From positions 2,604,001 through 2,668,000 of the forward strand of contig NC_084676.1 in NCBI RefSeq assembly GCF_028389875.1: a stretch of 64,000 nt of DNA, written 5' to 3'. The DNA is from Rhea pennata. Lineage: Eukaryota > Chordata > Aves > Rheiformes > Rheidae. A program made the position numbers and the translations under genes. Position 1 is the first letter of the stretch. Every line of letters begins with the position of its first letter. The notes under the pieces were generated by a model that was given only the letters and a program-made list of their open reading frames with translations, searched no databases and had not been told where the DNA came from. Shown piece by piece: positions 22,061 through 33,834 of this stretch.

Positions 22061-24715
22061 AGCACAGACTTTGCTTGGGGGTGGGTGGGACAGGAGGCTG
22101 CTTTCTTCTGGGGGGGGGATCCATCCTCCCACCTCCTTAGTCACATCTCCCCTTTTCCAGGGATGGGGAGGGAGAAGAACCGCATGGGAATTTCATGAAA
22201 AGAAAGAAAGAAATGCAATCCCTTGAGGAGGTTGGACGTTTTCCCCTGCAAAAGCCCTAAAAGGCACATCCTTTTCCTCCCCATCACCTCCTGTTTAGGC
22301 TGCCATGGCCCCAGAAGGTTCCTTTTCCTCCCTGGAGGCGAAGAGGTGAAGGCTGTGGAGCGCCAGCTGGCTCGGCCTCCGCAGGAAAACGCGGATGTGG
22401 CAGCCCCGTGCCGGGAGGAGAACGGGGCCCGTCCCTGGGGCGAGCTCCGTGGCCTCCACAGAGGGCTGTCCCCGGTCCCCAAGCGCCTGCACGGCTACAG
22501 CCACTGCTGGCAGACCTGGACTGCCCAAGGGAGGAGGAGCTGGGGGAGCTAATAAATAAAAAATTGCAGCGCTGCAGGAGGAAATCCCTCTCGGCCAGCA
22601 GTTCGCGGCTGCGGGATAGAGCAAGTATTCCCAAGCTGCAAGCCATATAGGCCATATCCTGCTAAGACATGCAAATAGAAATAGAAAGACAGAGAAGAAA
22701 ACGTGGGAGAGACGCTGAGATCTGCATGAAGCACCGACAGTAAAATAAGCTTGGACGCTAATAACAAAGCGGGTTTCCTGCAGCTTTCACTTCCTTTTCA
22801 CCTGCTTGCAGCTTCTCAACTTGTGGGTGCTCCGAGACCTTCACAGAAAACATTGTCTGCCATAACACAAGATTTCTGCCCTAGGAGGCTCTACGGCCTT
22901 TCATCTACATCTTAGAAAAAGCATCCATTATATTGAGTTATTGCAGTATTCTTTTTGTGCCCATCACATTATGCTGCTCATACTTAAAAGCAGAGGCAAA
23001 GGCGGTTCGATGTTGGGAAAATCCAGCTTCTCCAAAGCCCATCTGCTGAACTCTGCAAGCTGCACGTCGAGTTGCACACAGGCACAGCCATGGGTGAGGA
23101 CCACGCCAGCACCCCACTGTCCAGCCCCATCAGGTCATCTCAGCCTCCGCTGCACAGCCACAGGCTTTCCGATAGCACCCGGGGCGGGGGTTGCCGAGCC
23201 ATGAACCACTCAACCACGTTGTACACCACTGCTGGTGGCACAGGGCAGTGAGGGACTATCACGAGCTGGAAATATTGGCCCCTTTCCCAGCCCGACCACA
23301 TTAACTCCTCCCCTGGGAAGAGGAAGCTGTTTCTGGGCAGTTGCCAGCTTTGCAGATTTATAACGTAGAGCAATGACGCAGCAAGTCCAGCTTCGCTGGG
23401 AAAATGGGGAAGAGCTTGAAAGCTGCTTTGGCCCCACTCCTCGGTGGGACGCATTTGTTGCCGTGCACAGCACTAGTTCAGATTGCAGACAGGATTTGTA
23501 CTGCTCTGGGGCAGAAAACAGGTAAAGAAAAGCTGGCATCAGTCTCATAACTAATTCTTGTTACAGTTACTAATAAAGGAATAAAATACATGGGATGGGA
23601 AAAGCAATATTTTAAAATTTAATAACAAAAAATCACATCAAAAGGAGAAGAGTTCAAAATGAGCATGACCTATGAGGCTGTGCCAATATTTGGCCTCAGT
23701 AGCACATTCAGGGCTTACCTTGTTCCACGGACTGGGCAGCAAAGAGAGACTTGTTCTTGTCCACACTCTGCAGGGAGAGGACAGTGCCAGATGGCCGAGG
23801 TGGTGGTCAGATGCGGAGCCTAGCGATGACCCAGGACACGGGTGGCACCATCACCCCGTGCTGAGCGAGGATGCCAGTGATGGCTTCTGTTTTCTCCAGG
23901 GCATTGGGACAACCCCAGGAGAGGAGGCGGGCAGCGATGCACACCCAAAGGCGGGATGCACCCTGCACTCTGTGCCCCCGAGCACCCTCTCTGGGCGGAC
24001 AGCTGGGAGCACAGGTCTCTGAGGAGCACTGCGCTGCATTTTGCTTTTTCTCACCTGTCTCAGAGCTGAACACAGGCAGGTTTTATACAGGGCAACAAAA
24101 AGCATGACTGCCTCTTGCTAGCTAGTTTCCTTGCATCGCCACTCTTGCTTCTTCTCCAGTCTGTCCTAATTTCAAGATCTGTCAATATACTGAAATTGCA
24201 TCAGGTTCCGCTTATGTTCAGTTCGCATTAGAACTGAGAAGCACGGTGCCAGACTAACAAAGAAGCTGATGGAAGCACAGCTGTTTCCTGGCTGCTCTAA
24301 CAGGCACAATATCTGACCTGCCTTTGGAAGAGCTGCGGAGGCAGCCCAGCTGCGTTGTGCTTTGCTAGAAGTAGCACTCCCTTCTCAGCGAGAAATCTGT
24401 TTCTGAAATCCATCTCTGTCCACGAATTTTGTCATTCGCACGGGGAGATGTAGAGCCCTATGCAGGGGTGCAAGAAGGCCTAGGACCTGCCCTCAGCTGG
24501 CCATGGAGACCAGGGAGGCTCCTGCGAGAGCACATGCGGATGGCTGCTTCAGGAGGAAGGAGAGGATCCATTGACCTGCCCCAAACCACAGGTGGACAAG
24601 CACAAAAAGCTGCTGAAGGTGGCTTGGTCCTTCTGTCGGGGGCCCTCTCATGGTAGACCACTGCCTTTCTCTGTGGTCATTAAATAAAACAGTAATAATA
24701 AATAAATGATACTGA
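22061..24715. other. Intergenic, PCDH12 to SMIM33 (first part)
   Basis: GC-rich at first (G run near 22111), AT-rich around 23560-23660. Many short frames occur on both strands with no family resemblance. No RNA gene was noticed. Confidence 0.45.
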
Positions 24716-25320
24716 TTGAAAGGGACCTTCACATGCTACCTGGTCCAGTCTCCCACTCCAATCAGGTCCTTTTTAGATGGGGTTGCTTGAGATTTTGTCC
24801 TTCCAAGTGTTGACTATCTCTGACATTGGAGACTTTGTCACCTCTCCTGGCAGCCTTCCCCAGCACTTCACTCCCCTCAAGAATGATTTTTTTCCTCCCT
24901 GCTTATTATTTAACTGGAAAATCCCTTGCTGCATTTTGCGCCTGTTGTTTGTTATCCTTCTCCAGGTGCCTCCAAGAAGAGCCTGGCTCAATCGCTTCTG
25001 CAGACTCTGTTGAGGTAGGAGGGACCCATCAGGCTGGCCAAACCCTGACCTCCCCACCTCTGCCTGCATGTCCTGGGCTCCAGCGCCTGACCTCTTCAGC
25101 TGCACCCTTTGGACTCGCTCCAGTCTACCGATGTCTTCCTCGTAACGGGGAGCCCAAAACTGAGCAAGTTTACTCCAGACACAGTCTCACTGATGCTGAA
25201 TGGGAGGGAGAAATCGCTTCCCTGAGCTGCCGGCTGCCCTCCTGCACACCCGGTGTGCAGTTGGCCTCCTTGGCCACCAGAGCACACTGCTGATTCACGT
25301 TCAGCCGACTGCTGTAGGCA
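24716..25320 (-). mobile_element. CR1 LINE fragment, antisense
   Basis: Starts 'gaaagggaccttcacatgct' and runs through 'gcagccttccccagcacttc', 'gggagcccaaaactgagcaa' and 'ggcctccttggccaccagag', the standard antisense order of CR1 3' UTR and ORF2 end. Fairly diverged; the right boundary is approximate. Confidence 0.85.
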
Positions 25321-28300
25321 CTGCCGACCCGCTCGGTGTCTGTGCACCATCACTGCCGCTCATCACCTCCTGCAGCCCTTCTGCACCGCACAGAAAACCT
25401 GACAAGCCTCAGCAAGTGCTCTGCAACACCCCAGAGCAAACCCTGCACACGCTACCAACCTCCCAGGGCAGGTGAGCACACAGGGCCACCATCCCTTGCA
25501 GGAACATCTCTTGCCAATGTTATCTTGCCCTCATTTCCCCCCCCAACGTGGACTCTCAGGCTTGGCTGGCTCCAACGCTTCCTTTCACAGGGCTTATTTC
25601 TTTAGGTTACATGGATCTGTAACTGCAGGCACAGTGAGAGCCCTGCCCACAGCCAGAAGTCACCAGCTTCCAGCTTCTCTCAGCCTGGAGGCCCATAGGC
25701 AGCTTGTGGAGCCCAGCCACTGTCCCTTCTTCCCAGCCCCCTCCTGTTCATCCTCCCGATCACTAGCAGCCTACTCCACAGCTCCTGATGACCCCATGTC
25801 TCAGCCTTGCCTTCTGCTACCCCACGGGGGCCACCATCACCCCAGGGAGAGGCACAGGGCAAGCCAGAAGCCACAGACCAGGCAGCAGCAGCACCCTCCC
25901 TCTGGGGCTCAGCCTCTAATACACCTGCAGGAGATGCTCCAGCCAGCCAGCACTCATGCCTTCCTCACAGCACATCTCCACTATGGTTGCACCATCTTAA
26001 GTTCTGACCAGGCTTCCCAGCCCCCTCTACAACACAAACTATGAAGTCCCCACTTGCTGCTGCTGGGACCTCTGTTCCTGCCAGGGAGCTATATAGGTTG
26101 TCCTCCCGCAGCAGGCAAGTGCCTCCTCACCTGGAGGCAGGAGAAGGAAACAGGTGTGGGCAATCCCTAATCTGGACACACCTACCAGGAGACTGGAGAT
26201 GTGGTAGTGTTTAAAGACTACCTAAAGCAGAAATCCACCTCCAAGAAAAACCACCACCTACAACATTAATGCAAGGGCTCTGCCAGCTGCTCCTGTTTGC
26301 TTGGCTCCCAGAGCTTCCCATCATATGCAGCACGAGGAGCAGAGTTACTGCAGCTCTGCATTCATAAAAAGATTATTGTTAGGGGTAGAAAAGAAAAGTG
26401 GACTAAATTGGAATGAGCTCTGTGTTTGAATAGGAGTAATAATGTTGTGATAATTTGTCTGTAGAGCCTCTGCCACCCAAGAATCTTAATGCACTTTTTA
26501 AAGTCTTGAGGTGCAAAGAGCAAACCTTTAAAGCAGGTAACAGTAAAGCTGGCCAAATATAAAAGAGAAAAATCTGCTTAAATGCCGTTTTATGGTATAG
26601 GAGAAAGCAATGAGAAGCTGAGTGAAAATTACCATTTGGTGCCCTTCTGAAGAAGCAAGTTGGCAAAAGATTGCCATTTGTTTATATATTTATATAGGTT
26701 AGTTTGTTATTATGAGTCTTATTGAAATTATTTTTTTCCTGTATTTCTAATAGCTATATGTAAATATGTGTTCACAAAAGAAATAGGGGCCAATACTAGA
26801 TCTTTCCAGAATAGGTCGCTATTACTCACTTCCTCCCCATCCTAGCTGAGCTGGGACGCACACGTTCAGGCCACCCTACTTGTAAAATGGCAACACCCGG
26901 CTTATTTTCACATTCTACATCTGCAATCTGCAAACACCCAAAGAGCGAATAACTTGCCAGTGACGTCCATATGACGGTGACGGGTTGTGACTGCCCGGCC
27001 TGCTGGGGTGGTGAGACGGCGCTGGGAACAGTGAGGCTGGTGGAAGGAGGTCCCCCAAAGAGGGGACCACCGAGAGCTCCTCTGCTGTCCTGCAGGGACC
27101 AGAGAGAGCAGAGAGAACCTCAGTAGCGCTGCACCTCCCCAACACTTTTGTCTGCTTTTACTTTGACAATACGAAATATCTGCAGAACGGCAAAACATTT
27201 TGAAAAATGTGTTTTGAAAAAGTGGCGTTTCCCCAGCTCCTGAACTATATAATTGATATATCTAGGCCAGAGCACACTGTAACATAAATTAGACCTCTGA
27301 AAGTCCTGAGCGGCTGAAAATCGATGAGTTTTAGTAATAATTACCTGTTTTATCTTCCTTCTTATTAATATTTACATGTGTCTAATCTTTTCTTTGCAAA
27401 CATGATGTTTCCCTATTGCTGTTGTCCTTTAGAGAAAGCTAAAATGAAAGCTTCTGGTTTCTTTGATTAAAGATTCAGCACTGAGTCTTTAACAAAGCTG
27501 TTACTTTCTTGAAACAGTAAGATCATGCGAGCTGACTACTGGCTTAGCTGATTTACCCAGGCTAGGTGACACCACCTCCTTGGCCAAGCACACGTGCCTC
27601 CAAACACAGCATAGGCAGGCAGGGCACTATTTCTCCATTCCCATAATTTTAATCCAAATCTTGTAATCATCTTACATTTTTTTCTTCAGCTCTAACTCTT
27701 TGACTTCTCACCTATGAAAGGGTGAAGGTGACTGGTGGGGTTATCACAACCTAAAGCCATCATTTAAAGAGAGGGTCCCTGTCAAGTTATTACCTCTTCA
27801 GATGTTGTTTGCAAATTACAGACATATAACATCAAAACTTAAGAATTAAAAATTAATGTTAGCATTTTTCAAAAGCATGTGTTAGTGTAGAAACAGAGAT
27901 GAGAATTCAGTGATTTTCAATAACAGTGGTACACTTCACCCCCCCAACATAAGAGTGGGAAAGCTGGGAGTGCACCATAACCCTGGGAGGGGGGGGATAG
28001 AGAAAAATGAAAATAGAAAGTAAGAAAGAAAAAGTAATATAAATTATATTTATTGCAAGACCAAAACTTTCCTGCAAGGCCAACTGCTACCTAGCTTTAC
28101 AGTAATTGAGCAAACAAGCTGGAAACAAGTCAGACGAAGGAAGGAAGCTGGATAATCAGCAGTGTCAAAAATACCTTTGGACAACAGGAGGGATTTGTAA
28201 AAGAACCTGTTTCATTTGCAAAAGAACCCATTTTGTTTCATGGAAAAGCACAGAGTTTGCAGGGAACTGTGCTCAGGACGCAGCTCAGGCTGGATGGGGG

Positions 28301-30251
28301 CTGGGGCAGGGGCTAGTGCCATCCAGAAGGAATTAAAAACAGTATTCTGCCTTTTCACTGAAATTAAGCTCTTTGTTTTTCAAAAAAGTTCCATGTTCTC
28401 CCCTGCTAAAGGGAAGAATTTCCACCTAACATGGTATTTTTCATCACAAGCAGCGTTGGAAGGGACCCAGCAAATGGTGCCTGCACCTCGCCTTTCCTCC
28501 TACGTTCCCCATTTTGGTTCTCACATGGAAAAGGAGAGGCAAGAACTGTATTTTGATTTTCCAGGCTATTCTGCAGTATAAACCCTTGGGGCCTATCCCA
28601 GAGACACTGCTTCCCTGCAGGACTTTCCTCAGGGCCCATGCACTGAAGATGGATTTTGATTTCCATCTTTCAAATAGCCTGGAGAAATTCAGATCCATTT
28701 CTTGTCCAAAGAGATTCCCCAGCACCTCCGGTGGCAGAGGGACTCCCAGCAAACACTGTCGCCACGGGGCTGTTGTCACAAGAAGCCTTGCTGAGATAAG
28801 GACGTTTCAGCTCTACAACCTGCTGCCTGTGTGCTTCCTTGACAAGCTTTTGCCCCAGGGCAACTCATGAACGTCCACCATGACTTCGCTGGCTACCCTG
28901 CTCCCGTCGCTGCTCCCTTCTCGCCTGGGCTGCACCCTGCTCCTTCGGTGCTAAGAGTCCACGAGCCCCTAGGAACAGCGGACAAGGATGGGGACAACAC
29001 AGGTTTCTCATCCAGCTCTTCCCCCTCAGTTCATGCCTCTGCTCAGCAGAGGACCGGCCCCGCGTTGCGGGATGGTCTGCACTTTATCCTAGAGTCAGTG
29101 CTCCTTTCCTGTTTTCCCACAGGCAGGAAAGGCTCGGCGAGCTGCAGATTTGTTATTTCTGGTGAGGCCTCCGCGTACGTCAGAGCGCAACGCCTGCCTC
29201 GAACCAGCGCCACCAGCCTCGAGGCAAGGGCAGCTGCAGGAAAGCTCGAAGCCGCGGCATCAGGCCGGCTTTGCTGGACGACGGGCAGAGGGAGCGATGC
29301 GCTGCGTCTTGGCTCCAAGTCCAGCTGCGGCCCTGCTCCAACAGCGAGCTCCACGCTGTCACCCATAAACGCTGTATTTTGGGATAGGGTCGGACACTGT
29401 CCTCTACCACTGGCTGCACTGCTGAAACACCAAGAGTTTCAAGTTCTGCCTCATTTCTTTAAGCTGTTTGCCAGTGTCTGGGTTGTGCCCCACCATCTCG
29501 GCTGGCCAGGGCTTGTCCGGAGGGAGAACAGTGTAAGGGACTGTAACATGGAGGAAAAAAGGGCTGGAGACCCCAGGAAGCTTTTCTGTGGTATATAAAC
29601 AGAATAACAAGGACAGTGTGTGTGGAAACATCCGTAATGTGGAAAGTGATTCCAGACAATGCAACCTTCAGCTCCTGCCAAGCGGCTGATCCTATGCTCA
29701 GCACTCTCCAGCCACAGGCAGCAAGGGCTGGAGACAGCTCCCGAGCATCCCCAGGCACCTTCTGGGATGGCCCAGAGGTGAACAGGGCTAGAAAAATACA
29801 GAAGAAACCCTAAAGAAGTTTACAGAGAGTAACCTGGCCACAAAGCCTAGGCTGGGGTTCCAATTGCTCCTTAGTGCCGCTGCCTGGTCGGAGCTGCGCA
29901 CTGTGCAGAGGATGGCAGCCCCATGGCCAGACGTCTGTGGCTTGCCAGAGACATGCCTCGAGGTGGCCACCTGGCAGAGGATGCACATCCAGCTCTGCCA
30001 TCAGCCATGCCGGTCTGCTTGCTGCTCCATGCCTGTTTCCCCATTTTCCAGGAGTTGACAGAGGATCTAGCCAGCTGCCCCCTGGGTTCAGGCTCTGCTC
30101 TGGTGGTGGAGAGAGGAGAGGAGGAGGCTCAGTTTGCCTGGGTAAATGCTGAACATTTGCCCCAGTCTCCCTCCAGGGTTGCAGCAATCCCCCACACAGC
30201 AGACCCTTTCGATTCGGTCACAGACACACACTTCAGCAGCACCCAAGCCTC
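25321..30251. other. Intergenic, PCDH12 to SMIM33 (second part)
   Basis: GC-rich to about 26.2 kb, AT-rich to about 28.1 kb, then GC-rich with a CpG-dense patch at about 29.0-29.4 kb. A 243-codon open frame at 28867-29598 (+) has no recognisable domain. Near 27.3-27.5 kb the AT-rich, low-repeat sequence carries an ETS/GATA-like pair. No gene is supported. Confidence 0.45.
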
Positions 30252-30257
30252 TTTATT
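30252..30257 (-). terminator. SMIM33: Probable SMIM33 poly(A) signal (AATAAA)
   Basis: AATAAA on the - strand lies about 220 nt after the stop codon of the small membrane protein gene. The spacing suits a short 3' UTR. Confidence 0.6.
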
Positions 30258-30474
30258 CTGAAGGTACCTTTAATCTACAGAGGATGGGTCATTCTGCCGA
30301 CATTCACAACTTCTTCAGTAAGTCTACCTGGAGAGAGAGACAAATTCTGGGATGCTAAAACCTCCGTGTGCAGGTACTGGTGAGTCTCCATCCAAGCCAA
30401 CTTTCCAGTCACCATTTTTCCATCAGGCCTATGGTCCCTTGAGTCCCACCTGGACTGGACGGCCTATGGTCTGG

Positions 30475-30897
30475 TCACAAGTACGTGATCTCTATGACGT
30501 TAGGCTCAGCATTCCTGCAGGGAAGGTGATGCTTACATGAGCACTGGTAGCTTACCCCAGCCATGTCCTTGTTGTCCAGCTCTCGCTGGCAGTACTGAGC
30601 TGACTGCTTTCTCTGAGAGCCCAGCTTCTTCCAGTCCGTGAGGTGCACACCACCGTCCAAGTCCTGCGGCATGGGCTCATGGTAAAGGGTGATTTGGATG
30701 GTGCGGAGATGAGGGCCGTAGTGCACCACAATGATAATGAAGACAGCCAAGAGGACAAAGATGACAACGATTACAGAGATCATGGGCAGGGCATCGGACT
30801 TCTTTGTCACACTCTTAACAACAGAGATGGGAGTGAATCCACCTGAGTCCTGGGGCTCGGGCTGTCTCAGCTGGCTGCTGGGGGCAGAGATGTTCAT
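30475..30897 (-). CDS. SMIM33: SMIM33, small integral membrane protein 33
   Basis: The 140-residue frame has a polar, Ser/Pro/Gln-rich N-terminus, one strongly hydrophobic helix at about 38-59 (PMISVIVVIFVLLAVFIIIV) and a cytosolic or lumenal tail. The helix, the HYGPHL boundary, the DGGVHLTDWKKLG block (81-93) and the end PNVIEITYL match what I remember of human SMIM33 (FVLLAV, HFGP, DGGIYLIHWRVLG, PSIDEVTCL). Function is unknown in any species as far as I know. A good - strand acceptor (CTCTGTCACAG) ends 14 bp before the ATG, so an upstream noncoding exon is likely. Five Cys lie in the tail (QYC, QCSCKHHLPC). It is transcribed divergently from ECSCR, the same neighbour as in human. Confidence 0.87.
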   Translation of the reverse strand: MNISAPSSQLRQPEPQDSGGFTPISVVKSVTKKSDALPMISVIVVIFVLLAVFIIIVVHYGPHLRTIQITLYHEPMPQDLDGGVHLTDWKKLGSQRKQSAQYCQRELDNKDMAGVSYQCSCKHHLPCRNAEPNVIEITYL

Positions 30898-32561
30898 GGC
30901 TCAGTAGGCTAACCTGTGACAGAGAAACATCAGTTGGAAATGAGTTATCAGCAAGCAGAGGCTGTCTCACGTGTGCCCTCATCTTCTGTCCTTGATTACA
31001 GAGCTCCTGCCTCTCACCACTGGCATCTCCCCAGTTGCAGAGACTCAGGGAGAGACACTGGATGCAGTTTCTTCTATGTGTGAGCTAGGGAAAAGGTCGC
31101 TGGGCATCAGGCAAACCCTCCTCAATGACTTGCAGATCTCTGGGCTGGGAATGGGCACAACGAGCACTTCATCCCTCCCGAGCGCCCTGCACAAGGGTAG
31201 GAATCTCCCTGCAGCAGGGAAGGCACTCTAAAGACCCCCAGCATGGGCAGCACAGGTGCTCACACAGGTTAAACCAGACCAATCTTAAGTGCCTGGTACG
31301 ATGGCTTTGGGGCTAGAGGGGAGGCTGAGCAAGTGCTTTCAGCAGGTAAAAGCACATGCCTGCAGGTCCTGGGCAAACAAGATTGTCCTGTACACAGTCA
31401 CCCCGTGAGGCTCTCCAGACAGAGCAGGACAAACACATGACAGCTGCAAACACTGATGGAGCCTGGTTTAATTTGGGTTGAATTCATACTCCTCAGCATC
31501 AGCAGCTGGTAGCAGAGCAGCCTGTTTGCACTGAATCCAGGCACAGCAATCTGCAGGAGCATCCAATAAGGACCCCATCATGATAATCCCGCTTTAGTCT
31601 GATTTACTCCACACAGAGTTAAAAATAGAAGAGGAGAGCGAAGTAGTGCAGAAGCCACCTATGCCAACCTGTCTCCACTAGCATGGCTGGAGCAGGGCTG
31701 AGCCACTGGCAGAATTTAAGGATTATATCTGGGGTTGTAGGGATGATGCCCCAGATGCACTGAGTCAAACCAGGTGGCAACCAGAGCACAGCTGGGAAGG
31801 CTGTTCCCTGTGTTCCCTTGTCCTGGACACCTTCGGAGTCACGGGGTTTCCTTCCACCACACCATGCTCCTCCACTACCGCATTACATGAACTAAGAGTT
31901 CCTGAAGGGGAGACCTCAACTTTCCCTTCCTCCTCTCAGTACTGCAGTGCTAATCCAACACCAAATCTCACAGGCAACTTCCTGGAAAGTCCAACCCTGC
32001 TAAAATACACCAGGAGGTTTTTATGTTTCAGGCCAGTGCTGGACACAGCAGCAAAAATCCAGCGTGAGCCACGAGTGGGAGGACGGCTGGGAGGCAGAGG
32101 GGCAGCAGGAGGAAAAGAGGGAAAGAAAAGAGAAAGAGCCTTCCTCTGGCCCAGAGGGGCACAGGCAGTACCTCAGTATCCCAACTCCATGGGTATCATT
32201 ATTTCCAAGGGAGACGTTGGAAAGCTCAGGGCAGACCCAGTAGAAAAGACTCCTGGAAGGTTATTTGGGGGCCGGAGAGGCTGTAGCGCAATTTGACTCA
32301 CCTCGGAAACTGCCACGTCATGCCTTAGACCCACACCCCCAGGGATTCCCCCGGGGCAGAGAAAGAGGAAACGCCTGCTGCTCATCCCACACATGCTCCG
32401 CAGAGGTGCTCCCTTACCTAGCAGAGTGCCACATCATCCGCGCCTCCCCCTCCTCGCTGTCGCGCACACACACGCTTGCACGCAGAGGAAACGCTCCGCA
32501 CTCACGCCTGCTGCAGCACAAGGGCCCTTTGTTCGGGGAGAAAACACCTAGCTGCCCCTTA

Positions 32562-32590
32562 GCGCGCACACGCGCGCGCACACACACACA
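32562..32590. repeat. Alternating (GC/AC) tract, Z-DNA-prone
   Basis: 29 bp of unbroken purine-pyrimidine alternation made of GC and CA steps. A shorter CGCGCACACACACGC lies about 100 bp to the left. Confidence 0.9.
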
Positions 32591-33816
32591 AGCCACCAGC
32601 TTTCCTACCCAGAAGAAACCTTTCCACCTCCTTCCCCTTCTTTTATTGACTTGTCTTTAAAATGTATTGAGCTTAAAAAAATCAGTGTAAAAATATCGCT
32701 GTGTGTGTGAGCTCCTTGCGAAGTCCAGTAACCCGCATACGTGCAATGCTGTGAGCTGCAAGTACCCTTGCCCGGTGAAACGCTGCAGCCACAAGAGCTG
32801 TAGGCTGATCTCTTTTTCTGCCAGGGATCCTGCTGCTCAGGCCCTTCGGCCCATGGCCACAGCAGGCTGTTTAGGAGACAGCTAAGTACCTGGCTGCTAA
32901 TAATAATTTCCAGTAGTGCCCACATGGTACCAGAAGGGCACATGCTGTGAGGGTGAGCGTACGCTTCAAACACACGCTCTTACTATGTAGGAGTTAGAGA
33001 ACTACATATCAAAGGAGGACGAGTGGCTCTGGCTCTTGCGAGGGGGTCGTTTGGGAGCCCTGCTGCCACCAGCAGCAGTGTCACTCCACATTGCAGCTAT
33101 TTTGAACTCTTGGTGATGCCTTGAGGACAGAGAGATCCAGCACGACAGCAGTTCCCACCACAGCAGAAGGCAAAGTGTCTCTCTCAAGCAGCCACTGACA
33201 CATTTGGTGTAACCCAGCTCTGAAAGCACAGGCACGCTGCCGTCTTCCCTCCCATCCACCCTGCAGCTGCTGCTGCCCATGTCTGGCTGGCCTGAACCCC
33301 CCACACCGATCACACATCAGTCATGGTTCCACAGGGCCTGTGGAAGGGTGCACAGTTGGAGCAGGATCGGGACCAGGGATAGAGAGATGAAAAGTTTGGA
33401 TTAATACAATTCCCTTTCAGAACAAGGCAGCCTCTGCAAACCAGTGCGACCCTGAGCACGTCACAGCTACAGTAAAGATGGATCATCTGCAGCTTTCTCT
33501 ATCTCTGGAAAGCTATTTATGAAACCACCCCAGCTTCTCCCATCTCTTCCCAGCTCCCCTTCCCAGAACAGAACTGTTCTTACCTTGTGGCTGCCCCTCA
33601 GCAGACAAGCTTAGGTAAATATTTGTGATCCCTCTTTCACGTACATAGGGAGGACAGAACTAGAAATGTCTCTTTCTCCCTTTTGCCAAACAAGCTGACG
33701 GAAGAGATTTGGCTGCACGATAGGGCTGCTGCGACTGGGAATCTGCACTCATTTCAGGATTCATTAAAACCTTAATCTACAGCATAATCTCTGGGCATCA
33801 CATCTGTGCAAAAGAC

Positions 33817-33834
33817 AAAAAAAAAGGGGGGGGG
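33817..33834 (+). repeat. A9-G9 homopolymer pair
   Basis: Nine A followed directly by nine G. Confidence 0.85.

Noticed and set aside
28867-29598. 243-codon open frame on the + strand
   Set aside because: Long for its size class but in GC-rich, CpG-containing DNA where stops are rare. Composition is low in structure, with no signal, domain or recognised homology. Transcripts would be needed to revive it.
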